64,000 nt of DNA, from the NCBI GenBank assembly GCA_030180135.1, contig CM058232.1, positions 72,718,016 through 72,782,015 of the forward strand. Reading direction: 5' to 3'. The notes beneath the pieces were generated by a model. The model searched no databases, was not told the origin of the DNA, and worked only from the letters and a program-made list of their open reading frames with translations. Shown one piece after another: positions 1 through 11,460 of this stretch. How positions within the stretch are numbered: the stretch's first letter is position 1; each line of letters begins with the position of its first letter. This stretch comes from Orychophragmus violaceus (Eukaryota > Streptophyta > Magnoliopsida > Brassicales > Brassicaceae). The position numbers and the translations under genes were made by a program.

Positions 1-320
1 TGTGCTCTTAGAGCACCTTTTTCTTTTTCTTTTTAAAATTGCATCCATTAGAACCCTAAATAAGTTTCTAAACCAATATAATATTAATAATTTTAATTAA
101 GTTTAAATAATTTAAATTTATATTGAAAAAAGATTTAAATCACTAATAGAAAGACAAGTGTTTTATGGGTTCTCATGTAGAATTCATAGTTTCTTATTTG
201 AGAACTCATAGTTTCTCATGGAAAACTCCTCTTCATCCTCTCTCTTACCTTTTCTATTTTTTTTATTAATTTTAATTGTGAGAACTCCATTTAGAAACCA
301 TCAATGAAGATGTTTTCACC
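1..320. other. AT-rich sequence, possible end of a miniature element
   Basis: AT-rich DNA beginning with an imperfect palindrome around TGCTCTTAGAGCA and containing two near-copies of a motif like GAACTCATAGTTTCT (about 165-220). This resembles terminal sequence of plant miniature transposons, but the window edge cuts it off and no target duplication can be seen. No coding capacity. Confidence 0.25.
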
Positions 321-437
321 ACTCTCCCACAGCTTTGGTAGAGTTCTTAGCATTATACGAGCACTTAAGGTAATATTTTTAAAGGGAACCTGTCGAATTC
401 AAGTTACTGATTTGACTTTGCTACTCTTTCTCAAGTC

Positions 438-953
438 CTACTGGTGATACATAACACTGACCTCCGTGACTTGCTGCCGCACTAATGTCCACGCAGATGA
501 CGACCCTGGCCCTGTAAAAGAAGAAATCCAAGTTTTAGATAAAATGTCGGAAATTGCTTAAGCAGGTTATTTGTAATTCAAATCAAGAATATACAGACAA
601 ATCCTTGAACAAAGTTTCATCAATGGTTTGCATATGTATAGATTCAAAGAAAACTTCATAGTTCTACTAAAGAAACAAGAAGTAAAAAAGAAATCGTTTA
701 AACATCAATATTTTATTAGACATTAATATATTGAATAGTTATTACTCACGGATACATATCATCGAGTGAAGAAATCAAGTTCTGTTTGAATTTAAGGAAA
801 ATTACATAAGATATATAAAGGCAGAACCAAAGACATAGAGTCGGTCGGTGAATGTGGAATTACCAACGCGAGCCGAAAAACACCTGCCGGAGATGTCAAA
901 TAATCGTTAGCTCTGCCAAGAAAAAATTCTCCAATATATTTCAGTTTGTCCAT
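438..953 (-). CDS. possible small two-exon gene, unrecognised 47-aa product
   Basis: I do not recognise the product. On the minus strand an ATG at 953-951 opens 70 coding bases that run to a canonical donor (CCGGCAG|GTG, exon end at 884). A strong pyrimidine-rich acceptor (CTTTTACAG) lies at 512. Joining 953-884 to 511-438 gives an uninterrupted 47-codon frame ending in TAG at 440-438; it starts MDKLKYIGEFFLGRANDYL and ends VSVMYHQ. A second acceptor-like TTTTGCAG lies upstream at about 1003, preceded by a CT-rich stretch resembling a 5' leader (1010-1060), so the ATG could sit in a second exon after a leader intron. No signal peptide or obvious membrane segment. Splice sites and frame agreement are seen; expression and function are unknown. 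It could also be the tail of a longer gene or a chance frame. Confidence 0.4.
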
Positions 954-959
954 GAGAAG

Positions 960-1333
960 ATGGCTTCGATATAGCCGTGAGACAATGATGGGACGGTGAG
1001 ACTGCAAAAGTAAAGTTGAGTTAGCAACGAGAAAAGAGAGAAGAGATGATTGAGAATTGGGTTTAGTAATAATTTACTACATTTGGGGGATATCGAGTAA
1101 AATCGGATCATTAGCGTGAATCTAATTATTTTTAAACCCTCTTGATGAAGTAGCGTCTCGTCTTTAAAATATCTGTATTATTTATTTATTTTCCCAGGTT
1201 CCATATACAATGCCAAATAGGGTAACTGAATTCTCAAAATTAGTAAATGTGCATAGTAAATATTCTAGTTTGGTATTTGTAAGAAAAAAGTTATTTTATA
1301 TTATCAGAAGCCGAATGAAAAAGAGTGGTTGTC
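960..1333. other. intergenic, putative upstream region of the small minus-strand gene
   Basis: No coding signal. Minus-strand CT-rich sequence at 1010-1060 looks like a plant 5' leader. The rest is AT-rich. Confidence 0.3.
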
Positions 1334-1577
1334 ATGTCGAAGGGCTTGTGGTAAAGTGGTAAGAAAAGGGACTTGAGACGCCAACACGTTTCAAGTTCGA
1401 TCCAACTACTATGCGAAATTAAAACACATTTCCTTAGACACCTATATGGATATGGGCTCATTGCTTTCGGTCCATTTGAATATCCGAAAAAGTCTATACA
1501 TGGGCTGCAGCTCCCCTTGGGGATTAGTCTGAACTCCTTCATAAATTTGTGATACCTCCAGATTAATCAAAAAAAAG
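1334..1577 (+). mobile_element. tRNA-derived SINE, about 244 bp, with target duplication
   Basis: The head has a Pol III A box (TTGTGGTAAAGTGGTAAG, about 1346-1363) and a B box (AGTTCGATCC, about 1393-1402) at tRNA-like spacing. A tRNA-unrelated body follows, ending in an A-run at 1569-1576. The flanks GAGTGGTTGTC (1323-1333) and GAGCGGTCGTC (1578-1588) match at 9 of 11 positions, as expected for an aged target-primed insertion. SINEs encode nothing and depend on LINE reverse transcriptase. Brassicaceae SINE families have this layout; I cannot name the family. Confidence 0.75.
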
Positions 1578-2787
1578 GAGCGGTCGTCCTTGATTCTTCT
1601 CATCAAATAGTTATTTGGAATTCAGAAATAAATATTTTACTATCAATTTTTGTTGGATTGGATGCATTCTTATACTACAAGTTTTTTATATTAGCTATAT
1701 ATATATATATATAGAAAATTACACTAAGTTTAATTTGGTTTGAAATCTTCTACTAACAAACAAAATTACTCATAATATATATTCCATATATTTATATAGA
1801 ATGTATGGTTCGATCTCATTCCCTCCTCTATTTTTGTAAACTCTATAAACTACTTATAGTGGTGAATTCTTTTACATAATTTCTACAAAAGAATTATATA
1901 GTCAAACTTGAAGAGCTGTAGGTGGGTCTATCTCCAAGTCATAGTCCTATAGACATATTCTGTATGTTTATTCATGTTTTGTTTTTCTCCAAAACAGTTA
2001 TTTTAGGGTTTTAAGGGTTGTAACTTTTCTTGTAAGAGAAAAATTAGAGAAAAAAAAATCAAAGTCTATACACTAATTCTACTGTAATTAATTAATAACT
2101 ACGTTTCTGACCAAGCACATTCAAAATTTCTGGAATTTTTTTTTTTGTTACCAGTAGACTTTACTAATTAACAAACTAGCAAAGAAAGTAAAAAAGTATT
2201 GTTCGACTTTCTTGTCCTGTCAGACAATTGCCATAAAAATTTCTGGGTCAGTAAATGGGGTTGACTGTCTTGGGTTTCCTTCCGTGTTATATTTTTGGAT
2301 CATACTCATTTGTACATGTTATTTCTGGGAAAATACAAAATCCTCTAATGTAAAAACATTTTCACACATTCAGTAGTACTAGATATGTACATTTAAGCAA
2401 ACCCTAAATTTAAAGAACAATACTAGAAGGAGAGGGGAAAAAAATAGGTTAGGTTTACAAGTTGAGATAAGAACCCCTTAGGAGCAGAAACTCTGGGCCC
2501 AAGTCTAAGTTTCCATAGTGGGAAAGGAATTAATTCGCAAAAAATTCTAAATCAATCTTATATAGTTTCTAGCAGAACCACATAAAATTTTATAAAGCTA
2601 TATATAAAGTGTATATTAAACGTTTCACTGATGTTGTAAGAAAATTACTTGAATAAGTAAGAATGCAATTTATATATATTGAAAAACAAATATTTGATAA
2701 ACAGCAAATTTTAAGTGGCGGTTCAAGAAATTAGAGTTATTTAAGGGTAAGAAAAAGAATGTTAGGGTTAATACAATTTCTTGTTGT

Positions 2788-2820
2788 GGATGATGGATGA
2801 TGGATGATGGATGATGGATG
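2788..2820 (+). repeat. heptanucleotide microsatellite (GGATGAT)n
   Basis: Four perfect copies of GGATGAT plus a partial fifth (GGATG). Confidence 0.9.
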
Positions 2821-3988
2821 CAAGGAGATATAGCCAATAGAAGGATGAAAAAGGCTAAAGAGGGAACAAAGAATCTGAGCGAAACAGTGGCTTAATTCTT
2901 ATCTCTTCATGCCTCTTTGAGGAAAGCATCTTTATACTTGTCGTTTCCCCATAGCTTCTTCCTTATTCTCTTTTACTTTTCTTAACCCTATCTCCATTCC
3001 CTTTTTATCATTCCACTATTCTCCACTCACTCCACTTCTTTTATTATATTTATTATATACATGCAAACATGTTCACAGTTACATATACACACACACATAT
3101 ATCTTTAATTATTTGCGTTTTATAATTATATTATATATATACACTAATGTGACATTTCGACACTAATTTTCCTTTCAAACAGGAATATTTATATTTTTTT
3201 AGTATTTTTAGAACTAAGGAATGAATTGGTTTTTCCACTACCATCCACAAACACCAGCATTTACAAGTGATATCGATTGTTATTGTTTAAAAACATTCAC
3301 AGAAAATTATTTATACCATTGTGTGCCGCTCCAACCTTCTCAAAATTAAAAGTTGATTCCCTTAAACTATTAACGATTGTCGATAGTTGCTGATACGTAA
3401 CTAGAAATATTTTTTTTTAATAAAAAAGCAAAATTCATTTAAAAAATCAATATATATATATATATATAATAAGTTAAAAGAAAAACTTAAAATCTGGATA
3501 TTATAATTACAAAAAACTTAAAATATGGATATTATAATTACAAAATATATAAATAATTTGATATTTTCTAATTATTATTTACTAACAACCTGTCATAAAT
3601 TTTATATTTAGAAGATCTTTAAACCAAAAATTTCTTATATATATAACCTAACAAACTAAAATTTAATAAATATAACATTAATGTCCACAAAAAATTTCTC
3701 TATTAAAATAATATTTTTTCTATACTAAAGTAAATTTAAAAATAAATGTAAGTATTATTATATGCATGTTTTTCATTATTAATTATATTGAATTAATAAT
3801 TTTTATATTTTATCATAATAATATATTTTATGCTTTATAACTATATAATGTTTTTATCTTGTTAATTTATTGTGTAACTGTCATTGTATATGTTAGATAA
3901 CAAGTAATAAATATTCCGCAAATATATTCATTTTCAACATTAGTACCAATAGTATGAATTGCTTAATAATAGTTGAAAATTTTGTTCG

Positions 3989-4041
3989 AAAATTCGCTAG
4001 ACGTTATATGTGTGGTTGATCCCAGCGTCTAACGAAAAATT
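3989..4041. repeat. imperfect inverted repeat (hairpin)
   Basis: Arms AAAATTCGCTAGACG (3989-4003) and CGTCTAACGAAAAATT (4026-4041) can pair with a 22-base loop. It is followed by a phrase like AAGCGGGGATTGAT and, further on, a B-box-like GGGTTCGATGCC (about 4167). Possibly part of a decayed small element. Confidence 0.45.
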
Positions 4042-4780
4042 CGTAGATTAAGCGGGGATTGATCGAGAATTAATTTTATGAATATTATGTATTAATGTGT
4101 AGTAATACCAATAAATTAATTAAGTATTATTGGCAAAAACTTCTTCCTTCCCAGTGTCATATGCGGGTTCGATGCCTACCCTATTCATTTGTGTTTTTCC
4201 ATATTTTCTTTAATAAATTGGTAAATTACTAGATTACCTTTGTCTTCAACCTTCAAATTTGCAAAACTCTAGCCGCTTTTTGCATTTTATTTTTCACCAT
4301 TTTTTTTTTTATCCCATTTTTGTCTTTTTCACATTTTTTCACTATTTCTATTGAAAAATAAGATATATATATGAATAAACTACTGATTTAAGAAAAAAAA
4401 AATGAAAGTCCAATTTCTTTAGCGATTTTCCCAAACCGCGACGACCGGACTCCGCCGAGCGCATCTCCGGCAAATACTCGGCCGCATGAAGCGATTTTTG
4501 AACAGGGGACTCAATCAGACCGTATGTATATTATATTAATAAGGTCGAGTGAAATTTTCTTGGTTTAACTATAAAATATGATTGATAGAACTAAGTAAAG
4601 CCATTTAACCTTTTCATATAAATAACGAGTTACAAGATGATGATGTAACTGCAAACTCATGTAGTTAGATCATAATATTCTAGCATCAATTATATAACAT
4701 TACTTTTACTTACGGTATTAAAGATGTATTATGTAATTAAATATTTATCGATAGATTTGTTTTGGTAAGCCAAACAGCGT

Positions 4781-5244
4781 TTTTTCAATTTTTGTTTTTG
4801 ACAGAAATTTACAAAAGAAAACATGAAGACGGAAAGACCAAAATCTAATAAACGAAACTAAAATAAACAAGATTCTAGCGACTAAACTGAAGCGGAAGTA
4901 GCGGAAAAGATCGAAGAAGAGGCAAGAACAAGCTTCATAGTAGAAATATTGTAATCACAAATATTGAATCCCGGATTCGAAAAACAAAGTTATCACGAAC
5001 CACCTAGAGCCGAGAGAAACCCTCAATTACTCAAACTTTAGACTACGCCTACAACTTCTCTACAACCAAACCACACAAGAGAGACCTTAAAATATGAAAT
5101 ACTTGGTAACAATCTCAAAACGACCCCGACTCCGACCCCAACCCCTCCGGCGACATGGGCGGAAGACCAAGTTACAAGTGCCGGATGAGGAAGAGAATGA
5201 GAGAAGTCGCATCCCATTCTCGATCCCGAAACGAGATCCCTAGT
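4781..5244. other. left flank of element A, unresolved older sequence
   Basis: From about 4990 the sequence becomes richer in C and G, with a minus-strand frame rich in V, G and S up to the element boundary. The right flank of element A (47918 on) has a similar character, so A may have landed in an older repeat or gene. The abutting five bases are ctagt here and atagc on the right: a doubtful target duplication. Confidence 0.35.
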
Positions 5245-6098
5245 TGATGAGGACATAGAACCAGAACCAGAAAACCCAATGCCCATTGTGACGAAAGGTC
5301 CATAGACAAGGTCAACAACAAAGGTTCTGAGAAATCAAATCAATGAAGCTGTGCAATGCCTGATGAATCAAGTTACTGACCAAGTGCAAGAACAAGAGCT
5401 AGCCTACATCAGAATGGATGGTCCAACAATATTCAATTCAACTCAGAAAGGTCTTACCATAAGTAACATTGCGCCTAGCTCAGAGTGTCCAATCCAAAGT
5501 ACCACACTTAATGGCCAGAATGCTACATTTGAAGACAGCTTATGAACAACGGTCCAAACATACCAAAACAAGCTAAGGTATGGTTTTACTTATGTTATAC
5601 ATATTATATGACGTTTGTCTTTTTTTTGCAGGGTTATTTCTTTGTTTTCTTCTTAGTTAATTTCCATAGAATTAGTCGTTGTAGTTTGTCCCATAATCGA
5701 GTCTGTTTTCTTTTTTTGAGTCATTTGCTTCAAGTCCTCTAGAAGGGCATAGCTGTTTGGACTATTTATAAAGTCCCCTCTCACAACCTTGTATTTTTTA
5801 CCCTAGATCAATAAAGAAAACGAATTTTCCTCTTGCAGCAAAGAGCAACCTGTTTTCTGCTTAAACTTGAGTGATTCAGCTTGAGAGAAAGCTTTGTCTT
5901 ATCAGAGATCAATCCATAAACTTTGTGGCGACCTTCACTCCATCACCATCCATTGATTGCTTCTGAGAGAGCTCCTAAGCCAACAGAATCAATCGCATAT
6001 CATTCCAATCCATCCAACTCGATATGATCAAGAAAGCTCTAAAGCCACTGATTAGATCTCCATCAATCCACCATTGTAGACTATGTACAGGGGCTACA
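5245..6098 (+). repeat. element A 5' LTR
   Basis: 854 bp, TG...CA ends. The first 300 bases are homologous to the C-terminal coding end of the polyprotein, because in this family the frame runs into the LTR; here that copy has a TAG near 5306. Likely promoter TATTTATAAA at 5763-5772 and polyadenylation signal AATAAA at 5810-5815, both conserved in the 3' LTR. Confidence 0.9.
5763..5772 (+). promoter_or_regulatory. TATA box of element A LTR
   Basis: TATTTATAAA, conserved at the same place in the 3' LTR (about 47582-47591), about 45 bases upstream of a conserved AATAAA. Confidence 0.55.
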
Positions 6099-6103
6099 TC
6101 ATA

Positions 6104-6115
6104 TGGTATCAGAGC
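6104..6115 (+). other. element A primer binding site (tRNA-iMet)
   Basis: TGGTATCAGAGC lies five bases after the LTR end and is complementary to the 3' end of initiator methionine tRNA, the usual primer for minus-strand synthesis in many plant retrotransposons. Confidence 0.9.
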
Positions 6116-6650
6116 CGAAAGGCTCCTAACAGGTGCTATCTATCCATTAATCTTTGTTTTCATTGCAGTATATTTATAGTTTCATTCATCTAGTTATGTT
6201 TTATTGCATCCTAAACTGAAAACTATAAAAATCGCTTGTTTACTTGCTTGCATCCATTCTGTTTATTTAGATCTAGTTTGTTATTTGTTTGTTTCATTGT
6301 ATCTCATATTGAAAAGCCATAAAAATCGTCCAGCTTTGTCATTCTGTAGTTCATTTCATTTTCAATTGCTTGCATACTTAAATCGAAAACCCATAAGAAA
6401 GTCTATGTTTTTGTTATCTCTTTAGTTTCATCTATTTTCATTCTTATTTCGTTTTCTTAAACTCAAAAACCCATAAAAAACAATAGTCTTAGTTTTGATT
6501 ATGTTAAGTTTTAGTTCTTATCTTTGTCTTCATAAAAGCCAAAAAATTTGAAGAAGAAAAAGTTTTAGCATGTTCAATTCATTTTTCTCACTCAAAAACC
6601 AAAAAAAAAAGTTGTTTGTTTCAATTATTTTCATTAGGAATTTTGAAAAC

Positions 6651-8206
6651 TGATAGCTAGGATTTTGCAATCCTTTGAGGTACCAATTCCTCAAGCTTAT
6701 CGTGTAGCTTTGAGGTATCGAACCTTTTTGGGACGGATAAGACCAATAAGTAAGTACTAAACCTCTAGAGTCAAATCACTCAATTAAGTTTTTGGTTTCT
6801 AACAATCCTAACGAGAACAATTCAAACAGAAGTAAGTAAAAGGCAAGTAAACGAATGCGAATTCAATCAATGATAAAGATAGGGCATAAGGTTAAGGTCA
6901 ACGGACAGGTGACTCGGGATGATCAAGGATCCTAATTCAAACTTCAAACAAGCTAACCTCCTAGTAAGGAACACAACGATACGATCAGTTTAATCTCTTA
7001 ATACTAATCTCTTTACTTAATCCTAATCCAAGAACAAATTCTCATTTGTGAATTAGAATCAAGCAAGCAATCAAACAAGTTCCCAACAACTAACAATCAC
7101 TCTAAACATACATTCTCATGCGATAGAATGTGAAAGTTCTATCAAAGCTATGAACAGGAATTTCATCGAACACATGGTGAATAAGAAATCTTAAGCATTC
7201 TAATCAACTTGATCAAGGCTAATTAGACATTAAACACACTTTGACAGATGAGATTTTAAACAATCAAGCACTAGAAATCCATTGATCACCCCTCATCAAC
7301 CTAATCCTACCTAACCCATAAGCCCTATGAAGAACTACTCACTAATCATCATTAGATCAACTAAACTCATAGAAATAGAGTTGATCATCGGAGATTAATG
7401 ATGGATGGAGAGATTTAATGAAGGAATCACAAAAGAAGTACTAGATTAACCAAATAAATCCAAACTTGTTCTTACAAAGTGTTTAGAACATAAAATAAAG
7501 CTTTTCATTCAATAAAAAATAGGTTTTTGGCTTAAATAGTCAATAGGGTGCGAGCCGGGTCAACCCGGAACAAACTGGGTGTTGACCCGGATCCAAGGCA
7601 ATTTCTGGGACGCGTATCGGTTGGCTGGACCGATACGCCGACCGATACGAGCTCTCGGATTTTCTGTCGAAGGAGCGTATCGGTTGGCTGAACCGATATG
7701 CCAACCGATATGGATGCACAAAAATTAATCCGAGAGGTCGTATCGGTTGGCTGGCCGATATGCAACCCGATATGAAGACTGTGTTGAGATGTATCCAGTA
7801 AATCAGGCATAACTCTTTACATATAGCTCCGAATGACTTCACACCACCTCCATTAGAAAGCTAACTCAATTTCCCATGATTTGTATTTAGAATCCCAGAG
7901 CTAAAAGTCAACGTAATATCTTCATATGACTCAATCTTTCAAGCTCATCGGTTTGGTCCTTCATCACCATTTCACTTGCAATCACTCCTTTGGCCTCCAA
8001 ACTCTTCCAAACCTCCTTAGCAACTCCAAGAACCTACAAAACATAAGAAACACTCCAAATGCAAGCCTAGAATGCCTAAACCTAGCTCTAGATGATCCTA
8101 TACTCTAAACACACCAATGACCAAAGAAATGAAGCTAAAGGAAACTAAAAAGAAGTAAAACATGATCCTAACAATAGCCTAAATGCATGAAAATACAAGT
8201 ATATCA
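6651..8206 (-). mobile_element. solo LTR H inside the leader of element A
   Basis: 1556 bp flanked by perfect 5-bp duplications AAAAC (6646-6650 and 8207-8211). In sense (minus) orientation it begins TGATATACTTGTATTTTC and ends with CTAGCTATCA. No internal region remains, so this is a solo LTR left by recombination. Parts match the LTR of element C (for instance GAGTCATATGAAGA and the following block), so the two belong to related Gypsy families. It carries a local array of three palindromes based on GTATCGGTTGG (7613-7762). It splits the untranslated leader of A; leader continues at 8212-8658. Confidence 0.85.
7613..7762. repeat. three spaced palindromes in solo LTR H
   Basis: Units near 7613-7637, 7676-7700 and 7739-7762, about 63 bp apart, each pair CGTATCGGT-like and ACCGATACG-like arms around GGCTG. 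The first has perfect 9-bp arms (7613-7621 and 7629-7637). Confidence 0.8.
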
Positions 8207-8658
8207 AAAACCAAAACCAAAAAGAGGCTCCCAAGTTATTTTGTTTTCTTTTCTAAGAATTCCAAAACTGTGTGCAATTTTCAAAAAGGGAAAGAGCATA
8301 TTTGTTTTTCAAACCCCCTTTCTTTGTTTTCAAAAAACTTTCAAACCAGTTTTCCTAAATTGAATTTGATTTCTCAAATCCCATTTAAACCGTGAATCAC
8401 TTGATTTAAACCAGGAAAAAGAGTTTAACTTTTGTAAACCGTGACCCATTTTTAAACCACAAAATAATCTTTGTTTTTGAAAACCCATTCAACCAGTTTT
8501 CCTAAATTGGATTTCAAAGCTTCCCACAGATTGAAACCGTATGTTGACATTTTTGTTTGGATTGTTTGAGACTTAAGTATTGCTCATACTTATTTTACAC
8601 TTAAACTACAGAAATCCAGAACACATGAGTTGTAATCTTTCTGGTACTGGATCAAGAC

Positions 8659-9790
8659 ATGGGAGAAGAAGCTGCTACTGCTCAGATTGTCATGGCTCAA
8701 CTTCTTGAAGCCATGAGAGGCATCAGTGACATGATCACTCAGCTGGAGCAGAGACCTATTTCTCCAGCACCAGCAGCAGCACAAAGAGCACCAATTCGCA
8801 ACCTGAATAGAAACCAGAGACAGCAAGACGAAGAAACAACTAATGAGGATATGCCTGAGTTAGAAGAAGATGACATACCTCCTGATCCAAACCATGGGGG
8901 CAGAAGACAAAATAACCATGGCAGAGGCAGAGGCAGAAAAAACAATCATTAGCCTAGACATGGAGTTAGAGATAGAAACCGTGAGGTTTAAGATCAGAGG
9001 CGTGGAGGCAAGGATCTGAAACTCACATCACCTACTTTTACTGGAAGAGTGAATCTAGAAGCTTATTTGGATTGGGAAAGAAGAATGGAGTACATATTTG
9101 AATACTACCAATATTCTGAAGAAAGAAAAGTCTCCTTAGCTGCAGCTCAACTCATTGATAATGCATTGGCGTGGTGGGACAGAGAAGTATATGAGAGAAG
9201 CAAATTAAGACATGGTCAGATAAGCAATTGAGATGACATGAAGTATGCTCTAAGGAAGAGATATGTACCAGCTTACTACCGTAGAGATCTTCAGAAGAGG
9301 TCCAGAAAACTCTCTCAAGGCAACAAATCAGTTGAAGAGTATTTTGAGGAGTTTGAAACAATGAAGAACAGGCTGGAAGTAGATGATTCAGAAGAGACTT
9401 TGATGGCTCAATTCCTAGATGTTCTTTAGGACATGATTGCACGCAAGGTAAAGACAGCCTTATGAGGATCTTGAAGGTATGTTGCATTTAGCTGTCCAAG
9501 CTGAGCAACACATCAAGAGAAAGGTTGTTGCAACCAGTAGAAGCAAATCAGCATGGAATCAACCACATAAGTATTCAAACAAAGGCAAAGGCGCATAAGT
9601 GGATTCCAAATTCAAGAAACCAGTTTCTGATCAGTCTAAGGTCACTAAACCAGAAGCAAGAAACAACAAGGCACCACCTCAACGATCCAGAGACATCACC
9701 TGCTTCAAGTTTCAAGAAAAAGGCCACTATGCTAGAGATTTTCCAAACCAGAGGGTGATGGTTTAAGGGACAATGGAGACATTGAATCAC
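8659..9790 (+). pseudogene. gag: element A gag (nucleocapsid precursor), broken
   Basis: Gag would build the cytoplasmic virus-like particle and package element RNA. Reading from ATG 8659 (MGEEAATAQIVMAQLL), one frame carries a polar, Q/R/G-rich N-terminus to about 8950. The retrotransposon gag domain follows (about 9049-9425; LIDNALAWWDREV and YRRDLQKRSRKLSQG are typical). The frame is interrupted near 8950, 8989, 9229 and 9427. Several of these stops (TAG for CAG, TGA for TGG) are one G:C to A:T change from the expected codon, the usual decay of methylated repeats. A CCHC zinc knuckle is recognisable near 9685-9740 in another frame, but two of its cysteines read as phenylalanine, so RNA binding would be lost. 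Non-functional. Confidence 0.8.
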
Positions 9791-10750
9791 AAGATGAAGT
9801 AGAGAATAAGCAGACTGAATCAGAAGAAGAAGTTACTTATCCAGACGTGGGAGAGATACTTGTGACAAGGAGAGCTCTTAGTGCATTGTTTGAACCATAA
9901 ACAATCCAAAGAGAGAACATCTTCCATACCAGATGCACCATTGACGCCAAGGTATGTAGTCTGATCATAGATGGAGGATCTTGTACTAATGTTGCTAGTA
10001 CTTATCTTGTAGACAAAATGAAGCTTCAGAAGACCAAGCATCCAAGACCATACATATTAAGATGGCTCAATGATGAGACATAAATGAGGATAGCTGAGCA
10101 AGTCATGGTACCATTTAGCATAAGTAAGTACCATGACAAGTGAAATGTGATGTTGTGCCAATACAAACATGTCATCTACTCTTAGGGAGACCTTGGCAAT
10201 TTGACAAAGAAACCATGGACAATAGAAATACCAACATCTGCAGCTTCACACAGCAGAACAAGAAGCACAACCTAGCTCCATTAACACCACATGAGGTGTA
10301 TGAAATGCAGAAAGCAATGGACAAAGGTGCTAAGGTATGTAAGACTAACCTTTTTATTTCACCTTCTAGTGTTCTGAAATCTTTAAAACATAAAGAACAT
10401 GTGCTACTTATGGTTTTAGAGAAGGGTATTTTTCAGGTCTAGAAGAGCAAGAACACCCTCTAGCCGTGTCTGAGCTATTGGAGAGGTTCAAAGAAGTGTT
10501 TCCAAAAGACATACCAGCTGGGCTTCCACCATTGAGAGGTATTGAACACCAAATCTATCTGATACCAGGAGATCTATTACCCAACAGACCAGCTTATAGA
10601 GTGAATTCAGAAGAGGCTAAAGAGCTAGAAAAGCAAGTTCAGGAGCTTATGTCAAAGGGATACATTATGGAGAGTTTAAGTCCATGTGCAGTACCAGTTC
10701 TGTTAGTTCCTAATAAGGATGAAACATAGAGAATGTGTGTTGATTGTAGG
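9791..10750 (+). pseudogene. pol: element A protease and N-terminal reverse transcriptase, interrupted
   Basis: A retropepsin-like active-site region (VCSLIIDGGSCTNVAS) sits at about 9951-9998, followed by decayed linker. From 10466 an uninterrupted frame gives the RT N-terminus: LPPLRGIEHQIYLIPG, then LPNRPAYRVN and VPVLLVPNKDET, all typical of plant Ty3/Gypsy RT. A TAG follows at 10727-10729, then RMCVDCR, where the Copia solo LTR has inserted. The frame resumes at 11441-11460 (AINNIT) and again after element B. Protease would cleave the polyprotein and RT would copy RNA to DNA in the particle; neither can work here. Frameshifts separate it from gag. Confidence 0.8.
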
Positions 10751-11435
10751 TGTTGGGAATGTCCTGAAATCTATTGTACTTACTCCAAGTGAAAGTCGTA
10801 TTGTCGAGATGAGACAATCATATGACACTAGGTAGTCATAATGCTTTGCTAGAAGCCACTTATGATCAATGAGTTGAGAACTCATTGCTAGTGTTATATG
10901 ATCCTACAGGGTCACACACCTAAGCAAACTGGGCGTTAAAGACGAGGTTGATCATTAATGTAATGATCCAAGCGAATGCATATGTGATATGCATTCGATA
11001 TCATTGTTCTGGGATAGCATCGATCATTGCAGATAGTGCATCGATCGATGCACTCGCGGATTAATCAGATTAATTCAGTTTAATCGTTGGTTAATTCCGT
11101 GGTGGTTTAAGCCGACATATATATAAGATATATGGTCGACCTAAACTCGTTCCTAACCTAATTTACAGCCACCAGAACACAAAAGAAACCTCTCTGGAGA
11201 TTAGATCTCTGTAAGGCACTAGCATCCCTGCGGTCCAGTTTGTGTGCGTGTGGATACCAGTAGAGGCGCAGCATTTGAGGCGCTTCGTGATCTCGATTAT
11301 CTGCTAATACTTCCGCTGCAAATCAACAGGTAAATCTGAGATCCCATAGATTCAATTACATGAACCTTAGATCCTAGGCTCGGAATTCAGACTAGGGTTG
11401 CCTAATTGGATTAGGAACTGCTAGAAATTCCTACA
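10751..11435 (+). mobile_element. Copia solo LTR (same superfamily group as element D)
   Basis: 685 bp with TG...CA ends (TGTTGGGAATGTCCTGAAAT ... CCTACA) flanked by perfect 5-bp duplications GTAGG (10746-10750 and 11436-11440). Removing it and one duplication restores the RT codons of element A. It is similar to the LTR of element D read on the minus strand (the TGTTGGGA start, GTCCTGAAATC, CACACACCTAAGCAA). A CGATCG palindrome (TGCATCGATCGATGCA, about 11039-11054) lies inside, and TATA-like TATATATAAGATATA at about 11118. Confidence 0.9.
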
Positions 11436-11460
11436 GTAGGGCCATAAACAACATTACAAT

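Larger units (their letters stand above)
1589..4780. other. AT-rich intergenic DNA without recognisable genes
   Basis: About 3.2 kb of AT-rich sequence with short (TA)n runs near 1690-1712 and 3450-3467. I found no open frame with coding character on either strand and no tRNA or transposon ends beyond the repeats listed separately. A short GC-richer patch at 4435-4500 (many CCG/CGG) may be a decayed coding fragment. The boundary near 4780 is arbitrary. Confidence 0.5.

Noticed and set aside
2830..2930. Possible microRNA precursor around AAAGAGG/CCTCTTT
   Set aside because: Only seven or eight paired bases; no extended stem and no known miRNA recognised.
5245..5545. A polyprotein tail in front of the left LTR, first read as a second upstream copy of element A sharing an LTR
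   Set aside because: Similarity to the right end begins exactly after the polypurine tract (47065), so this coding-like stretch is part of the LTR itself.
8183..8395. Short plus frame before gag of A
   Set aside because: Spans the border of solo LTR H and the leader; no coding character.
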